Assembly (NCBI GenBank): GCA_016713735.1
Contig: JADJOP010000043.1
Location: forward strand, 1 to 64,000
DNA length: 64,000 nucleotides
Direction: 5' to 3'
Source of the DNA: Bryobacterales bacterium
Lineage (GTDB): Bacteria > Acidobacteriota > Terriglobia > Bryobacterales > Bryobacteraceae
The notes beneath the pieces are model-generated. The model searched no databases. It saw only the letters and a program-made list of their open reading frames with translations, and was not told the DNA's origin. Position 1 is the first letter of the stretch; each line of letters opens with the position of its first letter. The position numbers and the translations under genes were made by a program. Below, piece by piece: positions 35,722-44,487 of the stretch.

Positions 35722-36489
35722 ATGTTCGAACAGAGCTTGATTGAGGCCTCAGGCAAGACCCGAAAGACGTCTTCGCTGCTCATCTCCACCCTCGTGCAAA
35801 TCGGTCTTCTGGGCTTCGCCATCATCATCCCCATGATCTGGTTTGAGACCCTCCCCGGCGTGCAGTTGACCACCTTCCTGGCGCCTCCTCCTCCGCCGCC
35901 TCCTCCGCCCCCTCCGCCCGCCGCGGCGCCGGTGAAGGTGGTGAAGGTCATCCCCCGTCAGTTCGACGCCGGCCGCCTCATGGCGCCCAAGGTCATCCCG
36001 AAAGAAATCGCCGTCATTAAGGAAGACGAACTGCCGCCGCCGGCCTCCGGCGCGGTGGGTGTCGTCGGCGGCGTCCCCGGCGGCGTGCCCGGCGGCCAGA
36101 TGGGCGGCGTCATTGGCGGCATCATCGGTTCGGTCCCCAGCGCGGCCCCGCCGCCGCCTCCGCCGCCGGTGAAGGAAGCCCCCAAGCCGGTCGTGCCCAA
36201 ACAGATTCGCGTCGGCGGCAACGTGCAGTCGGCCAAACTGGTTCGCCAGCCCAAGCCCGTGTATCCTCCACTGGCGCGCCAGGCTCGTATTCAGGGACAG
36301 GTGAAGTTCACGGCCGTCATCGGCCGCGACGGCACCATCCAGAACCTGCAACTCATCGGCGGCCACCCGCTGTTGGTGCAGTCCGCGCAGGACGCCGTCA
36401 GGCAGTGGGTCTATCAGCCCACGCTGCTCAACGGCGAGCCCGTCGAAGTCATCACTCAGATCGACGTGAATTTCACATTGACCCAGTAG
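35722..36489 (+). CDS. tonB: Energy transducer TonB
   Basis: A protein of 255 aa. One N-terminal membrane helix (LLISTLVQIGLLGFAIIIPMIW), a Pro-run linker of 12 consecutive Pro, a Gly/Val repeat region (GGVPGGVPGG), a second Pro-run, and the C-terminal TonB fold VYPPLARQARIQGQVKFTAVIGRDGTIQNLQLIGGHPLLVQSAQDAVRQWVYQPTLLNGEPVEVITQIDVNF. GGAGAAGGGAAC precedes ATG 35722. Transmits the proton-motive force from ExbBD to outer-membrane receptors. Confidence 0.93.
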   Translation: MFEQSLIEASGKTRKTSSLLISTLVQIGLLGFAIIIPMIWFETLPGVQLTTFLAPPPPPPPPPPPPAAAPVKVVKVIPRQFDAGRLMAPKVIPKEIAVIKEDELPPPASGAVGVVGGVPGGVPGGQMGGVIGGIIGSVPSAAPPPPPPPVKEAPKPVVPKQIRVGGNVQSAKLVRQPKPVYPPLARQARIQGQVKFTAVIGRDGTIQNLQLIGGHPLLVQSAQDAVRQWVYQPTLLNGEPVEVITQIDVNFTLTQ

Positions 36490-36541
36490 CCTCCCGGCGC
36501 CGGGTCATTTTCGTTTAAATCAACTCGCAGGAGAAACCACA

Positions 36542-37282
36542 ATGTTAGTCAACCTTCAACTCTTTGCCTTCCTGCTGCTGCAGGAAGGGGGAGCCGTCAG
36601 CTTCGACCTCATGTCGATGTGGAATCAGATGGGCTGGATGGCCCGCGCAGTCGTCATCATCCTGTTCATCATGTCGGCCTACTCCATCGGCGTCATGATC
36701 GACCGCCTGATGGCCTTCTCGGCCGCCCGCAAGCAGTCCCGTCTCTTTGCCCCCGCCGTGGCCGGCGCGCTGCGCGAAGGCAAGCTCGATGAAGCCATCA
36801 AGATCGCCGACCGCTACAAGAAGTCGCACCTTGCCAAGGTCGTCGTCGCTGGTTTGCAGGAATTCAAGGCTCATGACATGAGCAGCGACATTCCGGGCGA
36901 AACCATCGAAGCCAGCCGCCGCGCCCTCGAGCGCGCCGAAGCCATCGTCCACGCCGAAATGAAGCGCGGCATCTCGACGCTGGCCACCATCGGTTCGTCG
37001 GCTCCGTTCGTCGGGCTGTTCGGCACCGTCGTCGGCATCATCAACGCCTTCAAGGGCATTTCGTCTGAAAAGTCCACTGGTCTCGGCGCCGTCGCCGGCG
37101 GTATTTCGGAAGCCCTTGTGGCCACCGCCATCGGCCTCTTCGTGGCCATCCCGGCCGTCTGGATGTTCAACCTGTTCACCACCAAGCTGGAGTCCCTCGA
37201 CGTCGAGATGGGCAACAGCTCGTCGGAACTGATCGACTACTTCATCAAGCGCGCCGGCGCCAAGACGGCCGCCGGCAAGTAG
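36542..37282 (+). CDS. exbB: ExbB/TolQ/MotA proton-channel protein
   Basis: A protein of 246 aa. Three membrane helices: near residues 32-52 (RAVVIILFIMSAYSIGVMI), and two in the C-terminal half around TIGSSAPFVGLFGTVVGIINAF and ISEALVATAIGLFVAIPAVWMFN, the classic MotA/TolQ/ExbB motifs. CAGGAGAAACCACA precedes the ATG. Forms the motor with the ExbD proteins encoded next. Confidence 0.93.
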   Translation: MLVNLQLFAFLLLQEGGAVSFDLMSMWNQMGWMARAVVIILFIMSAYSIGVMIDRLMAFSAARKQSRLFAPAVAGALREGKLDEAIKIADRYKKSHLAKVVVAGLQEFKAHDMSSDIPGETIEASRRALERAEAIVHAEMKRGISTLATIGSSAPFVGLFGTVVGIINAFKGISSEKSTGLGAVAGGISEALVATAIGLFVAIPAVWMFNLFTTKLESLDVEMGNSSSELIDYFIKRAGAKTAAGK

Positions 37283-37339
37283 TTTCCCGGTTCCGTCCGC
37301 TGCCTGTTGCCAGAATCCGCGAGTTGATTCGGGCCGTTT

Positions 37340-37367
37340 GAGAGGATCGCCGGACAGCGATCCTCTC
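37340..37367 (+). other. 11-bp perfect hairpin between exbB and exbD
   Basis: GAGAGGATCGC / GCGATCCTCTC with a 6-nt loop CGGACA, in the 124-bp gap. There is no T-tract, so more likely an mRNA processing or stabilising stem that sets the ExbB:ExbD ratio than a full terminator. Confidence 0.55.
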
Positions 37368-37406
37368 CGCCCGGCCCGGCAGCGGAAGTGAAGAGGAGAG
37401 TTCCCC

Positions 37407-37859
37407 ATGAATAAACAAAAAGCGCCGCCGCCAGTGGCCGACATCAACGTCACTCCCATGGTCGACGTGATGCTCGTTCTGCTCATCATCTTCATGGTGA
37501 TCACGCCGATGCTCTCCAAGGGCGTGAGCGTGGACCTGGTGAAGACCAAGAACCCCATCCCCATGCAGGCCGCCGACCAGGACGACGCCGTCCTTGTCGC
37601 TGTCACCCGCGACGGAAAGGTCTATCTGGAAACCACTCAGGTGACCGCCGACGCGCTCCCCAACAAGGTGAAGGACCTCCTCACCAACCGCGTCGACAAA
37701 ACCTGCTACATCAAGGCCGACCAGCGCGCCAAGTACGGCACCGTGGTCGAAGTGGTCGATAACCTGCGCGCCGCCGGTGTTGACCAGGTGGGCTTGCTCA
37801 CCGAAAGCACCGAAAAGGGCAAGATGGCGGAAGACACGCCGCCGCCCGCCGGCGCCTGA
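37407..37859 (+). CDS. exbD: Biopolymer transport protein ExbD/TolR, paralogue 1
   Basis: A protein of 150 aa. Single helix DINVTPMVDVMLVLLIIFMVITPML with the proton-carrying Asp in PMVD, then the periplasmic domain LEASTQ...-like region ending VVDNLRAAGVDQVGLLTE. AAGAGGAGAG precedes the ATG. First of three ExbD genes in this cluster. Confidence 0.93.
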   Translation: MNKQKAPPPVADINVTPMVDVMLVLLIIFMVITPMLSKGVSVDLVKTKNPIPMQAADQDDAVLVAVTRDGKVYLETTQVTADALPNKVKDLLTNRVDKTCYIKADQRAKYGTVVEVVDNLRAAGVDQVGLLTESTEKGKMAEDTPPPAGA

Positions 37860-37922
37860 GCGTCGCCCGGCTCCCGCAGTGAGCCTGGTTCGAGATTGAA
37901 TTCTGGTCAAGGAGAATCCCAT

Positions 37923-38348
37923 ATGTCAATGGCAGTTGGTGGTGGTGATGGGCCAAAAGCCGAAATCAACATGACCCCGCTCATCGACGTGCTGCTTGTG
38001 CTGCTGATCATCTTCATGGTCATCACGCCGCTCACGCCGAAGGGTCTGGAAACGCTCGTGCCTCAGCCCCCCCCGCCGGGCACCCCGCCCAGCAAGGCCG
38101 ATGACCGCACCGTTGTCATCATTATCGAAAGAAACGGCACCATGAAGATCAACACCGAGGACACCACCGAGGCCAACCTCGGCCCGCGCCTCGAGGAGAT
38201 CTTCAAAACTCGCGCCGAGCGCGTCGTCTTCGTCAAGGGCGATCCGGACATCGAATACCAGATTGTGGCCCGCGCCATCGACACCGCCAAGGGCGTCGGC
38301 ATCGACAAGGTCGGCTTGATGACCGCCAAGATGGAGGAGGGCAACTAA
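37923..38348 (+). CDS. exbD: Biopolymer transport protein ExbD/TolR, paralogue 2
   Basis: A protein of 141 aa. KAEINMTPLIDVLLVLLIIFMVITPLTPKGLETLVPQP, then VVIIIERNGTMKINTEDT and AIDTAKGVGIDKVGLMTAKM. AAGGAGAATCCCAT before ATG 37923 fixes the start. The membrane helix is nearly identical to the other two ExbD paralogues, while the periplasmic domains differ. Confidence 0.93.
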   Translation: MSMAVGGGDGPKAEINMTPLIDVLLVLLIIFMVITPLTPKGLETLVPQPPPPGTPPSKADDRTVVIIIERNGTMKINTEDTTEANLGPRLEEIFKTRAERVVFVKGDPDIEYQIVARAIDTAKGVGIDKVGLMTAKMEEGN

Positions 38349-38380
38349 GCCCTCCGCAAGCGGACCCAAGGAGTCTATCC

Positions 38381-39196
38381 ATGCGCAGCAAACTTCATCT
38401 CGCCGCCGCCACCCTGGCGGCCGCCGCCCTCCTGTTGAGCGCCACTGGCTGTGAAAAGCTTCGCGCGCGCGACAACCTGAACAAGGGCGTGCAGGCCTTC
38501 AAGTCGGCCAAGTTCCCCGAAGCCGTCGAGTATTTCAAGGTCGCCACCGACCTCGATCCGGACTTCCCCACCGCCCGGCTCTATCTGGCCACCGCCTACA
38601 TGAGCCAGTACATCCCCGGCGCCGAGTCCCCCGAAAACGTCGCCATGGCCAAGAGCGCCTACGACGAGTTCGCCAAGGTTCTCGATAAGGACCCCAAGAA
38701 CGCCGTCGCCCTGGCCTCCATCGCGTCCCTCTTCTATCACCAGAAGAAGTTCGACGACGCCGAAACCTGGTACAAGAAGGTGATCGACGCCGACCCCAAC
38801 AACAAGGAAGCCTACTACACCCTCGGCGTCATCGCCTGGGGCCGCACCTTCCCCAAGCGCATGGAAGCGCGCGCCAAGCTCAGCATGAAGCCCGAGGACC
38901 CCGGCCCGATCAAGGACAAGAAGGTGCGCGAAGAGATCGCCGCCGTCAACCTGCCCGTGGTCGAGGAAGGCCTCAAGAACCTCGAAAAGGCCATCGAAAT
39001 CGACAAGGAATACGATGACGCCATGGCCTACATGAACCTTCTCCACCGCGAACGCGCCGACCTCCAGGAAGCCGCCGACGCCTACAAGAAGGACATCGAC
39101 GCGGCCGACTCCTGGGTCCAAAAGACTCTCGAGACCAAGAAGATCAAGAACCAGCGCCTGGAACAGAAAGCCGGCCAGGGCATCACGATGGAGTAA
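38381..39196 (+). CDS. TPR-repeat lipoprotein in the TonB-ExbBD cluster
   Basis: A protein of 271 aa. Lipobox LLLSATGCEK at the N-terminus; then TPR units (NLNKGVQAFKSAKFPEAVEYFKVATDLDPDFPTARLYLATAY and YHQKKFDDAETWYKKVIDADPNNKEAYYTLGVIAWG), ending in a charged helix. Located 32 bp after exbD 2 and before exbD 3, so probably a periplasmic accessory of the TonB system (inference). A clear terminator follows. Confidence 0.85.
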   Translation: MRSKLHLAAATLAAAALLLSATGCEKLRARDNLNKGVQAFKSAKFPEAVEYFKVATDLDPDFPTARLYLATAYMSQYIPGAESPENVAMAKSAYDEFAKVLDKDPKNAVALASIASLFYHQKKFDDAETWYKKVIDADPNNKEAYYTLGVIAWGRTFPKRMEARAKLSMKPEDPGPIKDKKVREEIAAVNLPVVEEGLKNLEKAIEIDKEYDDAMAYMNLLHRERADLQEAADAYKKDIDAADSWVQKTLETKKIKNQRLEQKAGQGITME

Positions 39197-39231
39197 CGCC
39201 CCACGGGGCTTCCCATCCTTCGGCATTCTCA

Positions 39232-39267
39232 CACCCGCCTCCCCCACCGGAGGCGGGTGTTGTGTTT
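39232..39267 (+). terminator. Rho-independent terminator after the TPR gene
   Basis: CACCCGCCTCC / GGAGGCGGGTG (11 bp) with loop CCCACC followed by TTGTGTTT. Separates the tonB-exbBD-TPR run from the third exbD and rel. Confidence 0.8.
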
Positions 39268-39308
39268 GCGGCGGGCACTTTTGCGCTGCCCCCGGCGTCC
39301 AACCGGGC

Positions 39309-39716
39309 ATGGCGATGAACACCAGCCCGCACGCTTCCATCAACGTCACCCCGTTGATCGACATTCTCCTCGTCCTGCTCATCATCTTCATGGTGATCAC
39401 CCCGCTCACCTCGCACGGCCTGGAGGCGCACCTGCCGCAGCCCGCCGATGCGCCCTCGGCCGCCGAGCCGCTGCCCCCGCTGGTGCTCTCCCTCGACGCC
39501 GCCGGAGCGATCGCCATGAACCAGCAGCCGGTGGCCGCCGCCGACCTCGCCTCGCGCTTACACGACGCGCTCGCCCGCCGCGCCGAGAAGACCGTCTTCG
39601 TGCAGGGCGCCGCATCGCTGGAATACGGCGACATGGCCCGCCTCATCGACGCCGCCAAGGGCGCCGGGGCCTCGCGCGTGGCGCTGCTCACCGCTGCCCC
39701 GGCAGAGGCGCGTTAG
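39309..39716 (+). CDS. exbD: Biopolymer transport protein ExbD/TolR, paralogue 3
   Basis: A protein of 135 aa. ASINVTPLIDILLVLLIIFMVITPLTSHGLEAHLPQP plus a short periplasmic domain ending ARLIDAAKGAGASRVALLTA. It lies after a terminator and 92 bp before rel, so it may be transcribed separately from the other two. Higher G and less C than its paralogues, suggesting older divergence or different local mutation pressure. Confidence 0.92.
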   Translation: MAMNTSPHASINVTPLIDILLVLLIIFMVITPLTSHGLEAHLPQPADAPSAAEPLPPLVLSLDAAGAIAMNQQPVAAADLASRLHDALARRAEKTVFVQGAASLEYGDMARLIDAAKGAGASRVALLTAAPAEAR

Positions 39717-39808
39717 GGGCCGCTGGCGCCGCGTGGCGAGCCGTTCGCCCGCTGCCGCACGCGCCTTTCGCGCCGCATGCGCCGCGTCTGCGCTAACCTG
39801 GGATTCTC

Positions 39809-42013
39809 ATGTCCGCCGACGGCGCAGTGGCGCCATCCGTCGATCAACTCTTCGCTGAGCTCACCGAAAAGGTCAAAGCCTCGAGGCCGCAGGAAGACCT
39901 CGCGCCGCTCGAACGCGCCTACCAGTTCGCCCTCCGCCATCACGCCCAACAGATGCGCGTCTCCGGCGAACCCTACATGACGCATCCGCTCAACGTGGCC
40001 CTCATCCTGGCCGGTATGAACATGGACCTCGTCTGCCTGCAGACGGGCCTGTTGCACGACGTGATCGAGGACACCGGCACGACGCACGAAGAACTGCGGC
40101 GCGAGTTTGGCGAAGAGGTGGCCCATTGCGTCGACGGCGTCACCAAGCTCGGCAAAGTGAAGTTCTACTCGCCCGAGGAGCGCCAGGCCGAAAGCGTCCG
40201 CAAGATGCTGCTGGCCATGGTCAGCGACATCCGCGTCATCCTCGTCAAACTGGCTGACCGGCTGCACAACATGCGCACGCTCGGCCCGCTCTCAGCCGAA
40301 CGCCAGCACCGCATCGCCCGCGAGACGCTGGAAATCTACGCCCCCATCGCCCACCGCCTCGGCATGGGCAAAATCCGCGGCGAGTTGGAGGATCTTGCCT
40401 TCCACGCGCTGGAACCCGAGGTCTACGCCGACACGAGCGAACAGATCGCCACGCGCATCCAGGACAGCGAAGCCGCGCTCAACCAGATGAAGCAGACGCT
40501 CACCGTCAAGCTCGCCCGCGAAAACATCCCGGCCGCGCTCGAAGGGCGCATCAAGCGCGTCTATAGCGTCATCCAGAAGCTGCGCCGCCAGAAGATCGGT
40601 ATCGACCAGGTGTACGACTTGCTGGCCCTGCGCATCATCACCGACTCGGTGAAGAACTGCTACGCCGCCTTGGGCGTCATCCACAACGAGTGGCATCCCA
40701 TTCCAGGGCGCATCAAGGACTTCATCGCTATCCCGCGCCCCAACCTCTACCAGTCGCTGCACACCTCGGTGATCGGCCCCGGCGGGGTGAACTTCGAGAT
40801 CCAGATCCGCACCGATGAGATGCACCGCATCGCCGAGGAAGGCATCGCCGCGCACTGGAAATACAAGGAAGGCCGCCGCGGCTCGGGCGTTGACGACCAG
40901 CGCGTGGCCTGGCTGCGGCAGCTTGTCGAGTGGCAGCGCGAGATGCGCGACCCCGGCGAGTTCATGTCCACGCTCAAAGTGGACCTGTATCCGGAAGAGG
41001 TCTACTGCTTCACCCCGCGCGGCCGCGTGATCATTCTGCCGCGCGAGGCCACGCCCATCGACTTTGCCTACGCCATCCACACCGACGTCGGCCACCAGTG
41101 CGTCGGCTCCAAGGTGAACGGCCGCATCGTGCCGCTGCGCACGCCGCTGCGCAACGGCGACGTGGTGGAGATCGTCACCCAGACCGGCCACATGCCGTCG
41201 AAGGACTGGCTGTCGCTGGTGAAGACCTCGCGCGCGCGCAACAAGATCAAGCATGTGATCAATGCGAGCGAGCGCGAGCGGGCCATCGACATCGGCCAGA
41301 AGGCGATGGAACGCGAAGCCCGCCGCCTGGGCGTGCCGCTGTCGCGCATCAGCCACGCCGAGATGGAGCAGGTGGCCAGCGACTACGGCTGCTCGAAGGT
41401 CGAGGACCTGCACGCCTCGCTCGGCTACGGCAGGGTGTCGGCGCGGCAGATCCTGTCGCGCTTCGCGCCCTCCGGTGAACTGCTGCCGCCTGCGCCGCAT
41501 GAGCCCGCCCCGCCGTCCACGGGCTCGCCCGTGCCTGGCCGCCCCGGGCCCGACAACGGCGACCTCGTCATCCGCGTCACCGGCGCCGACGACCTGCTGG
41601 TGTACCGCGCCAAGTGTTGCAATCCCATCCGCGGCGAAGCCATCGTCGGCTACATCACGCGCGGCAAGGGCGTGGGCGTTCACTCGCTGAGCTGCCCCAA
41701 CGTGCAGAACCTGATGTATGAGGTGGACCGCCGCATCGACGTCGAATGGGCGCGCGCGGCCACCGACAATTTCATGGTGAAGATGGTGGTTTACACCGAG
41801 GACCGCCCCGGCGTGCTCAACCAGCTCACCAGCGTGCTCACGCATGAGAACTCGAACATCCGCTCGCTCGAAGCGCGCTCGGATGAGAAGCGCGGCCCGG
41901 AAAATGCCATCGTCGACATGACCGTCGAGGTGCGCGACAAGAAGCAACTGGAGCGAGTCGTCTCCGGCATGCGCCGCATTCCCGGCGTACGCGACGTGGA
42001 ACGTGTCCAATGA
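39809..42013 (+). CDS. rel: Bifunctional (p)ppGpp synthetase/hydrolase
   Basis: A protein of 734 aa. HD hydrolase domain (MTHPLNVALILAGMNMDLVCLQTGLLHDVIEDTGTTHEEL), synthetase domain (DFIAIPRPNLYQSLHTSVIGPGG, EIQIRTDEMHRIAEEGIAAHWKYKEG), TGS (VYCFTPRGRVIILPREATPIDFAYAIHTDVGH), zinc-finger/RIS region with CCNPIRGE, and C-terminal ACT (DRPGVLNQLTSVLTHENSNIRSLEA). The HD motif is intact, so it should both make and degrade the alarmone. The stop overlaps the next start (ATGA). Confidence 0.95.
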   Translation: MSADGAVAPSVDQLFAELTEKVKASRPQEDLAPLERAYQFALRHHAQQMRVSGEPYMTHPLNVALILAGMNMDLVCLQTGLLHDVIEDTGTTHEELRREFGEEVAHCVDGVTKLGKVKFYSPEERQAESVRKMLLAMVSDIRVILVKLADRLHNMRTLGPLSAERQHRIARETLEIYAPIAHRLGMGKIRGELEDLAFHALEPEVYADTSEQIATRIQDSEAALNQMKQTLTVKLARENIPAALEGRIKRVYSVIQKLRRQKIGIDQVYDLLALRIITDSVKNCYAALGVIHNEWHPIPGRIKDFIAIPRPNLYQSLHTSVIGPGGVNFEIQIRTDEMHRIAEEGIAAHWKYKEGRRGSGVDDQRVAWLRQLVEWQREMRDPGEFMSTLKVDLYPEEVYCFTPRGRVIILPREATPIDFAYAIHTDVGHQCVGSKVNGRIVPLRTPLRNGDVVEIVTQTGHMPSKDWLSLVKTSRARNKIKHVINASERERAIDIGQKAMEREARRLGVPLSRISHAEMEQVASDYGCSKVEDLHASLGYGRVSARQILSRFAPSGELLPPAPHEPAPPSTGSPVPGRPGPDNGDLVIRVTGADDLLVYRAKCCNPIRGEAIVGYITRGKGVGVHSLSCPNVQNLMYEVDRRIDVEWARAATDNFMVKMVVYTEDRPGVLNQLTSVLTHENSNIRSLEARSDEKRGPENAIVDMTVEVRDKKQLERVVSGMRRIPGVRDVERVQ

Positions 42014-42387
42014 ACGCAATCGCACTTGATCCCGAACATATTGCCATCTCGAAGTCGAAAGGCATCCAGATCGACTGGAAGGATGGCCACCACAGCGAAT
42101 ATCCGCTGGCGCTGCTGCGCGACGAATGTCCCTGCGCCGGATGTACGGGCGCGCACGGCACACCGCCCGAGCGCACCAACTACTCGCAGCCGGACACAAA
42201 CCCCTTTCAGATGTTCAAGCCGGCGCTGAAGATGCTCGACATCCAATCGGTGGGCGGCTACGCGCTGCGCATCTATTGGAATGACAACCACAACGCGGGC
42301 ATCTATTCCTATACCTATCTGCGCGACATCTGCCCCTGCGCGGCGTGCGTGGCGGCTCGCAAAGCGCAGGCCGAAGCGCAGGCGTAG
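42010..42387 (+). CDS. DUF971 (GBBH-like N-terminal domain) protein
   Basis: A protein of 125 aa. Two copies of the pattern hydrophobic strand-W-x-D-x-H...YPLALLRDECPCAGC and ...YTYLRDICPCAAC, the zinc-binding domain found at the N-terminus of gamma-butyrobetaine hydroxylases and as stand-alone bacterial DUF971. Stand-alone members are often near Fe-S genes; here it is coupled to rel by an ATGA overlap. Confidence 0.88.
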   Translation: MNAIALDPEHIAISKSKGIQIDWKDGHHSEYPLALLRDECPCAGCTGAHGTPPERTNYSQPDTNPFQMFKPALKMLDIQSVGGYALRIYWNDNHNAGIYSYTYLRDICPCAACVAARKAQAEAQA

Positions 42388-42425
42388 CACGGGCGAGCGC
42401 CGCGTGGTAGCATTGCCGGACCAGC

Positions 42426-43019
42426 ATGCCCGCCATTCGACCGAAGTACTTCGCCCATGTCGTCTACCGCACGCGCCGCTTCGAGGAGATGCTGCGCTGG
42501 TATGCGACGGTGTTCGATTCGCAGATCCTCTACCAGAACCCCGCGCTGGCCTTCGCCACCTATGACGAGGAGCACCACCGCTTCGCCTTCGTGAACATGG
42601 AGGTGTTCCAGCCGGGCGGCGCGGAGAAGGACAAGCAGGGCGCGATCGGCGTCGACCACGTCGCTTACAGCTATGGCTCGCTCTCGGACCTGCTGGAAAC
42701 CTACGCGCGGCTGAAGGAAGCGGGCATCATGCCGTACTGGTCGATCCACCACGGCATGACCATCGCGCTCTACTATGCCGATCCGGACGGCAACCAGATG
42801 GAGTTCCAGGTGGACTGCTTCCCGACGAAGGCCGAGGCGCAGGCGTTCATGCACACGCCCGTGCTGGCGGCCAATCCGATTGGCGTCGAGTTCGATCCCG
42901 ATGCGTGGCTGGCGCGGTTGCGGGCGGGCGCGCCGGAGGCGGAGTTCCTGAACCGGCCCGGGCATGAGCCGGTGTCGCCGATTCGCGGCTCGCTGGCGGC
43001 GGTGCTGAGCGGGAAGTAG
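42426..43019 (+). CDS. VOC-superfamily (glyoxalase/dioxygenase-like) protein
   Basis: A protein of 197 aa. Paired beta-alpha-beta-beta-beta modules: FAHVVYRTRRFEEMLRWYATVFDSQILYQNPALAFATYDEEHHRFAFVNM and GVDHVAYSYGSLSDLLETYARLKEAGIMPYWSIHHGMTIALYYADPDGNQMEFQVD, typical of extradiol dioxygenase-like VOC proteins with H...H...E ligands. Substrate unknown. Confidence 0.87.
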   Translation: MPAIRPKYFAHVVYRTRRFEEMLRWYATVFDSQILYQNPALAFATYDEEHHRFAFVNMEVFQPGGAEKDKQGAIGVDHVAYSYGSLSDLLETYARLKEAGIMPYWSIHHGMTIALYYADPDGNQMEFQVDCFPTKAEAQAFMHTPVLAANPIGVEFDPDAWLARLRAGAPEAEFLNRPGHEPVSPIRGSLAAVLSGK

Positions 43020-43156
43020 AGGGTGCAGTCCGGCGCGTGGCCCTTGCGCGGGGGATTTGACGGCTTTGCTACACTGGATTCTTGGAAGCGCTCCCGCGCT
43101 GCGCCGCATCCGGTGTGTCTTCCCCCGTAGTTTGATCGAAAGGATTACCCGTTCCC

Positions 43157-43393
43157 ATGAAAGCCGGAATTCACCCCGCCTACGAAGAAGTTAACGTCGT
43201 CTGCGCGTGCGGGAACCAGTTCAAGACGCGCTCCGCGCACAAGGGCGATATCCGCGTGGAAATCTGCTCCAGCTGCCACCCGTTCTTTACCGGGAAGCAG
43301 AAGCTGATCGACACCGAAGGCCGCGTGCAGCGGTTCACCAAGAAGTACGAAAAGGCAAAGGCGATCGCCGACGCCAAGAAGAGGACCAACTAG
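43157..43393 (+). CDS. rpmE: 50S ribosomal protein L31
   Basis: A protein of 78 aa. [23 protein letters not shown] and [24 protein letters not shown]. Zinc-binding form with Cys16, Cys18, Cys37 and Cys40. AAAGGATTACCCGTTCCC before the ATG. The next gene starts 4 bp after its stop. Confidence 0.97.
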   Translation: MKAGIHPAYEEVNVVCACGNQFKTRSAHKGDIRVEICSSCHPFFTGKQKLIDTEGRVQRFTKKYEKAKAIADAKKRTN

Positions 43394-43396
43394 CCC

Positions 43397-44041
43397 ATGC
43401 GCCGCGCCGGGTGGCTGGCGGCTGCCTCGCTTCTGGCGGTGGTGTGCCTGCCCGCCTCGGCGGCCGAGGGCAAGCAGTTGTTCAACGGGCGCGACCTCAG
43501 CGGTTGGAAGATGACCGGCTGGGGGAGCTTTGCCGTCGAGGATGGTCACATGAAGACCGTCGGCGGCATGGGGCTGCTCTTTCACGAGGGCGGTCCGCTG
43601 GGGGATTGCACGATCCGCGTGGTCTTCAAGACGACGGGCACCCATGGCAACTCGGGCGTTGTGATCCGCATGCCGGAGGCTCCGACGGACGCCTGGTATG
43701 GCGTGCACAACGGCTACGAGGTGCAGATCGATTCGAGCGGCGATGAGTGGCACGCCACGGGCGCGCTCTATTCGCTGAGCAAGACGAGGAAGGGTTTCCA
43801 GAAGCCGGCCGGTGAGTGGAACACGATGGAGATCACGCTCGACGGGCAGCGCACGACGGTGCGGCTCAACGGCGAGGTGGTGAACGAGTTCCAGGGCGGG
43901 CAGGCGGTGCCGGAGCGGAAGATGTGGTACGAGCCGGTGCGCGGGCCGCGGCCGGACAAGGGCTACATCGGGCTGCAGAATCACGATCCCGCCTCGGTGG
44001 TCTATTTCCGCGAGATCAGCGTTCACCCGCGCACCAAGTGA
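43397..44041 (+). CDS. Secreted DUF1080 (3-keto-disaccharide hydrolase) domain protein
   Basis: A protein of 214 aa. Signal peptide MRRAGWLAAASLLAVVCLPASA; mature LFNGRDLSGWKMTGWGSFAVEDGHMKTVGG, NSGVVIRMPE, GYEVQIDSSG, GEWNTMEITLDGQRTTVRLNGEVVNEF, GYIGLQNHD.ASVVYFREISV, the concanavalin-like DUF1080 sequence blocks in full order. Family members cleave 3-keto glycosides; activity here is inferred. Overlaps the next gene by GTGA. Confidence 0.88.
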   Translation: MRRAGWLAAASLLAVVCLPASAAEGKQLFNGRDLSGWKMTGWGSFAVEDGHMKTVGGMGLLFHEGGPLGDCTIRVVFKTTGTHGNSGVVIRMPEAPTDAWYGVHNGYEVQIDSSGDEWHATGALYSLSKTRKGFQKPAGEWNTMEITLDGQRTTVRLNGEVVNEFQGGQAVPERKMWYEPVRGPRPDKGYIGLQNHDPASVVYFREISVHPRTK

Positions 44042-44487
44042 CCACCGTCTTCCAAAAGACGATTCAACTCCCCACCGAGGGCATGTGCGACGTGCAGGAC
44101 ATCACGGCGCGCGTGGAGCGGATTGTGATCGAAAGCGGCGTCATCACGGGCACGGCGAACGTGTCGGGCGTGGGTTCGACGCTGGGCATCACGACGATCG
44201 AATATGAGCCCGGCGCGGTGGCCGACCTGGAGGGAGCGCTCGACCAGATTGCTCCCGTCCACGACAACTATGCGCACAACCAGCGCTGGGGCGACCACAA
44301 TGGCTTCTCGCACCTGCGCAGCGCGCTGATCGGCACGTCGCAGACCTTTCCCATCACAGGCGGGCATTTGCGGCTGGGGACGTGGCAGCAGATCGTGCTG
44401 TGCGATTTCGACGACCGCTCGCGGCATCGCGAGGTGGTGGTGACGGTGATGGGCGACCGCTCCGAACCGCCGCCGCAGAACAGCTAA
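44038..44487 (+). CDS. YjbQ-family protein (UPF0047)
   Basis: A protein of 149 aa. DITARVERIVIESGVITGTANVSGVGSTLGITTIEYEPG, HNQRWGDHNGFSHLRSALIGTSQTFPITGGHLRLGTWQQIVLCDFD: complete UPF0047/YjbQ core with its metal-binding His cluster. Family members show weak thiamine-phosphate synthase activity; physiological role unclear. GTG start at the GTGA overlap with the DUF1080 stop. Confidence 0.88.
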   Translation: MTTVFQKTIQLPTEGMCDVQDITARVERIVIESGVITGTANVSGVGSTLGITTIEYEPGAVADLEGALDQIAPVHDNYAHNQRWGDHNGFSHLRSALIGTSQTFPITGGHLRLGTWQQIVLCDFDDRSRHREVVVTVMGDRSEPPPQNS

